DNA from: Aminipila sp051883075 | Lineage (GTDB): Bacteria; Bacillota; Clostridia; Peptostreptococcales; Anaerovoracaceae | Reading direction: 5' to 3' | DNA: 24,319 nucleotides | NCBI GenBank assembly: GCA_051883075.1 | Contig: JBJETA010000010.1 | Span: 1 to 24,319 of the forward strand | Part shown: positions 22,254 through 24,319 of the stretch, piece after piece | How positions within the stretch are numbered: position 1 is the first letter of the stretch | How the letters are laid out: each line of letters begins with the position of its first letter | Translations under genes and position numbers: made by a program | The notes under the pieces: model-generated | What the model was told of the DNA's origin: nothing | What the model saw: the letters and a program-made list of their open reading frames with translations, nothing else | The model's database searches: none

Positions 22254-23603
22254 ATGGAAACAGCTTTAAAGCCGAAATACGGCCTGTTTACTGCCATAGC
22301 AATGGTTGTAGGCATTGTTATCGGAAGCGGGGTATTTTTCAAAGCCGAAAAGGTTCTGAATGCTACAGGGGGCAATCTTCCTCTCGGAATCCTCGCATGG
22401 ATTTTAGGAGGCCTGATAATGATTGTCTGTGCCTACACATTTTCAGTTATGGCAACACGTTATACCTATGTAAACGGTGTTGTCGACTATGCAGAAGCAA
22501 CTATGGGAAGCACTTACGGTTACTATGTGGGATGGTTCACAGCACTCATTTACTTTCCTACCATGACATCGGTACTGGCATGGGTATCAGCAAGATACAC
22601 CTGTGTTCTGATAGGTTTTGACATTACAGGGGGACAATGCATGACTATTGCAGGTTTCTTCCTTGTTGCCAGCTTCGCCCTGAATTCACTTTCCCCTGTT
22701 CTTGCAGGCAGATTTCAGGTTTCAACAACCGTCATTAAGCTTGTACCACTGCTTCTTATGGCAGTCATAGGAACAATAGTGGGGCTTTCAAACGGCATGA
22801 CGGTCCGCAACTTCACACATGTTGCCGACACCTCTCTAAGCACATCAAATGCTCTTTTTACAGCAGTTGTTGCTACTGCATTTGCTTATGAAGGCTGGAT
22901 TATAGCCACAAGTATAAATGCCGAAATTAAAAATCCTAAGAAAAACCTGCCAATAGCTCTTGTATGCGGAACATTCATAATCATGGCGGTATACATTCTC
23001 TACTATATAGGTCTTGCGGGAGCCGCTGAAAACGAAGTTATGATGGCCGGCGGTGAAGCGGGAGCCAAGCTTGCGTTTGAAACAATTTTCAGTAAAGCCG
23101 GAGGAACTCTCATATTCGTTTTCGTTATCATATCGTGTCTCGGAACGTTAAACGGCCTTATGCTGGGATGCACTCGCGGTATATATTCTCTTGCGGCAAG
23201 AAACGAAGGACCTCGTCCCGACATTTTCAACCAGATAGATAAGGTTACAAATATGCCTGCAAACTCAGCTATTTTTGCGGTTCTGCTATGCAGCATATGG
23301 CTTCTTTATTTTTACGGTGCCAACCTGACTGCACCTTGGTTCGGTTTTTTCTGTTTTGATTCGTCAGAACTTCCAATTATAACAATTTACGCAGTATATA
23401 TTCCTATTTTTATAATGATGATGAAAAAGGAAAAAGACCTTTCGGTATTTAAACGCTTTATCATGCCGGGTCTTGCAATACTTGGCTGCATATTCATGAT
23501 TATCGCAGCCTGCTTTTCACACGGAAAGGCTGTTATAGCTTATCTGATAATATTTGCCGTAATCATGCTTATCGGTGCTTTTTTCAAAGGCAAAAAGAAT
23601 TAA
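22254..23603 (+). CDS. APC-superfamily amino acid permease
   Basis: 449 residues, about twelve hydrophobic segments, the usual size for the family. The first segment carries the substrate-binding unwound motif in MVVGIVIGSGVFFKAEKVL (17-35), typical of amino acid/polyamine-organocation (LAT-like) transporters. The sixth-segment region (about 200-220: TAVVATAFAYEGWIIATSI) is followed by the conserved EIKNPKKNLPIAL (224-236). Import or exchange of amino acids across the cytoplasmic membrane is expected; the substrate cannot be read from the sequence. It is the only plus-strand gene, divergent from the response regulator with a 204-nt spacer. GGAAGG lies 7 nt before the ATG, and a strong terminator follows. 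Confidence 0.92.
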   Translation: METALKPKYGLFTAIAMVVGIVIGSGVFFKAEKVLNATGGNLPLGILAWILGGLIMIVCAYTFSVMATRYTYVNGVVDYAEATMGSTYGYYVGWFTALIYFPTMTSVLAWVSARYTCVLIGFDITGGQCMTIAGFFLVASFALNSLSPVLAGRFQVSTTVIKLVPLLLMAVIGTIVGLSNGMTVRNFTHVADTSLSTSNALFTAVVATAFAYEGWIIATSINAEIKNPKKNLPIALVCGTFIIMAVYILYYIGLAGAAENEVMMAGGEAGAKLAFETIFSKAGGTLIFVFVIISCLGTLNGLMLGCTRGIYSLAARNEGPRPDIFNQIDKVTNMPANSAIFAVLLCSIWLLYFYGANLTAPWFGFFCFDSSELPIITIYAVYIPIFIMMMKKEKDLSVFKRFIMPGLAILGCIFMIIAACFSHGKAVIAYLIIFAVIMLIGAFFKGKKN

Positions 23604-23640
23604 AACAGTTTAATTAAGCAATTATAAATCAGGCAATTAT

Positions 23641-23686
23641 AAAAGGACTGAATCCGGTAGTGAACCGGCCCAGTCCTTTTGTTTTT
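23641..23686. terminator. Strong bidirectional terminator
   Basis: AAAAGGACTG (23641-23650) pairs with CAGTCCTTTT (23671-23680), with an inner CCGGT/ACCGG stem. GTTTTTC follows on the plus strand and TTTTATAATT on the minus strand. It lies between two convergent genes and can serve both. Confidence 0.9.
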
Positions 23687-23706
23687 CACTTATTCTTCTG
23701 TTAGGT

Positions 23707-24319
23707 TTATTCATTCTTTAAGCTTTCCAGTACACTCAGGTTCATTGCACGCTTTGCAGGATAATAGCCTGCCGCAATACCTATAAAGGTAGCAAAGCCT
23801 ACTGCCGCAAAGCAAAGCCATACAGGTATGATGGATATTTTTTCACCCATACCTCCTCCCAGGCTTCCAAGTGCCATGCTGAGAATATCTCTGAAAACAG
23901 TATTCATAAGAAACGAAACAATCAGGCTGAAAATCAATCCTGCCATGCCTCCTATAAAGCCTATCATTCCTGCCTCGGTCACGAACATTTTCCTGATATC
24001 TCCCAGATTTGCCCCTATAACCTTCATTACTCCTATTTCCTTAGTTCTTTCATAAATAGACATAATCATGGTGTTTGTTATACCCAGAGCCGCAACCAGA
24101 AGCGATATGCCTCCGATACCTCCCAGAATCCCCTGTATCATTCTCGAAGTATCCTTCATGGATTCCAGCCAGTCACTCGGACTTGAGGTCTGATAGCCAT
24201 CTGCTCTCAGTGCTTCACTCACAGAAGCTGAGTCTTCTATGTCCTCCACATATACAAAAGCCCTGTCATACGTTTTCCTGCCAAAAGAAATAGTATTTTC
24301 TTTTTCAGCCTTTTTATTT
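23707..24319 (-). CDS. FtsX/MacB-type ABC transporter permease (N-terminus cut by window edge)
   Basis: The frame is open from the right edge to the stop at 23707; 204 C-terminal residues are visible. An internal GTG at 24249 is not the true start, because the frame continues upstream without a stop or ribosome binding site. The visible part has the end of the extracytoplasmic domain (RAFVYVEDIEDSASVSEALR), then three membrane segments. The first is followed by the family signature NTMIMSIYERTKEIGVMKVIGA, which contacts the ATPase, and the C-terminus ends GYYPAKRAMNLSVLESL. Such permeases act with a MacB-like ATPase in export of peptides, lipoproteins or antimicrobials, or in envelope control. 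The partner genes would lie to the right of the window. Confidence 0.9.
   Translation of the reverse strand, partial: NKKAEKENTISFGRKTYDRAFVYVEDIEDSASVSEALRADGYQTSSPSDWLESMKDTSRMIQGILGGIGGISLLVAALGITNTMIMSIYERTKEIGVMKVIGANLGDIRKMFVTEAGMIGFIGGMAGLIFSLIVSFLMNTVFRDILSMALGSLGGGMGEKISIIPVWLCFAAVGFATFIGIAAGYYPAKRAMNLSVLESLKNE

Noticed and set aside
1..24319. tRNA, rRNA, CRISPR, insertion sequence, prophage or defence genes
   Set aside because: Reading both strands showed no cloverleaf or rRNA-like segments, no regularly spaced repeats with unique spacers, and no transposase, integrase or nuclease-system genes.

Overview
The window looks like chromosomal DNA of a Gram-positive, low-to-medium G+C bacterium of the Firmicutes, most likely class Clostridia. 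Grounds: strong GGAGG-type ribosome binding sites with ATG, GTG and TTG starts; sigma-A-like promoters (TTGACA, 17 bp, TATAAT-like); U-tract terminators; SLH, WG-repeat and InlB-repeat surface proteins; and the conserved carD/yacL-ispD-ispF ... cysS-mrnC ... rlmB-sigH gene cluster. Genus cannot be fixed from the sequence. Twenty-one of the 22 genes called are on the minus strand. No tRNA, rRNA, CRISPR array, insertion sequence or prophage gene was seen.

Region 1 (1-7440) is a surface-protein island read leftwards. It holds a secreted InlB-repeat protein cut by the left edge, a 1061-residue zinc-ribbon/transmembrane/WG-repeat protein, a small coiled-coil protein, and an SLH-anchored C39-like cysteine peptidase. 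The first three have a candidate promoter each. Candidate terminators follow the WG-repeat and coiled-coil genes, and another closes sigH next to the island.

Region 2 (7500-12420) is the right-to-left series cysS, mrnC, small membrane protein, thyA, folA, rlmB, sigH. From mrnC to sigH the genes are tightly packed and probably largely co-transcribed. It covers cysteine charging, 23S rRNA maturation and methylation, dTMP/folate synthesis, and the transition-state sigma factor. The thyA-folA pair sits where many Clostridia have thyX.

Region 3 (12540-19810) has a LysM-G5-M23 envelope protein, a cyclophilin, a NUDIX hydrolase, proS, an ispD-ispF fusion, a YacL-type PIN/TRAM membrane protein and a CarD-family RNA polymerase-binding regulator. 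CarD is first in the run, behind two tandem sigma-A-like promoters. yacL-ispDF-proS follow closely.

Region 4 (19840-24319) holds an OmpR-family response regulator with its histidine kinase, a divergent APC-family amino acid permease (the only plus-strand gene), and the C-terminal part of an FtsX/MacB-type ABC permease entering from the right edge. A strong bidirectional terminator separates the last two.

Most of the window is ordinary housekeeping sequence, and I found no clear new multi-gene system. The points most worth checking are: the perfect palindrome at the cysS promoter; the competing inverted repeats between cysS and mrnC; the HxH-to-VxH change in the M23 protein; the domain chimera of the WG-repeat protein; the apparent thyX-to-thyA/folA replacement; and structured leaders near the surface-protein and M23 genes.
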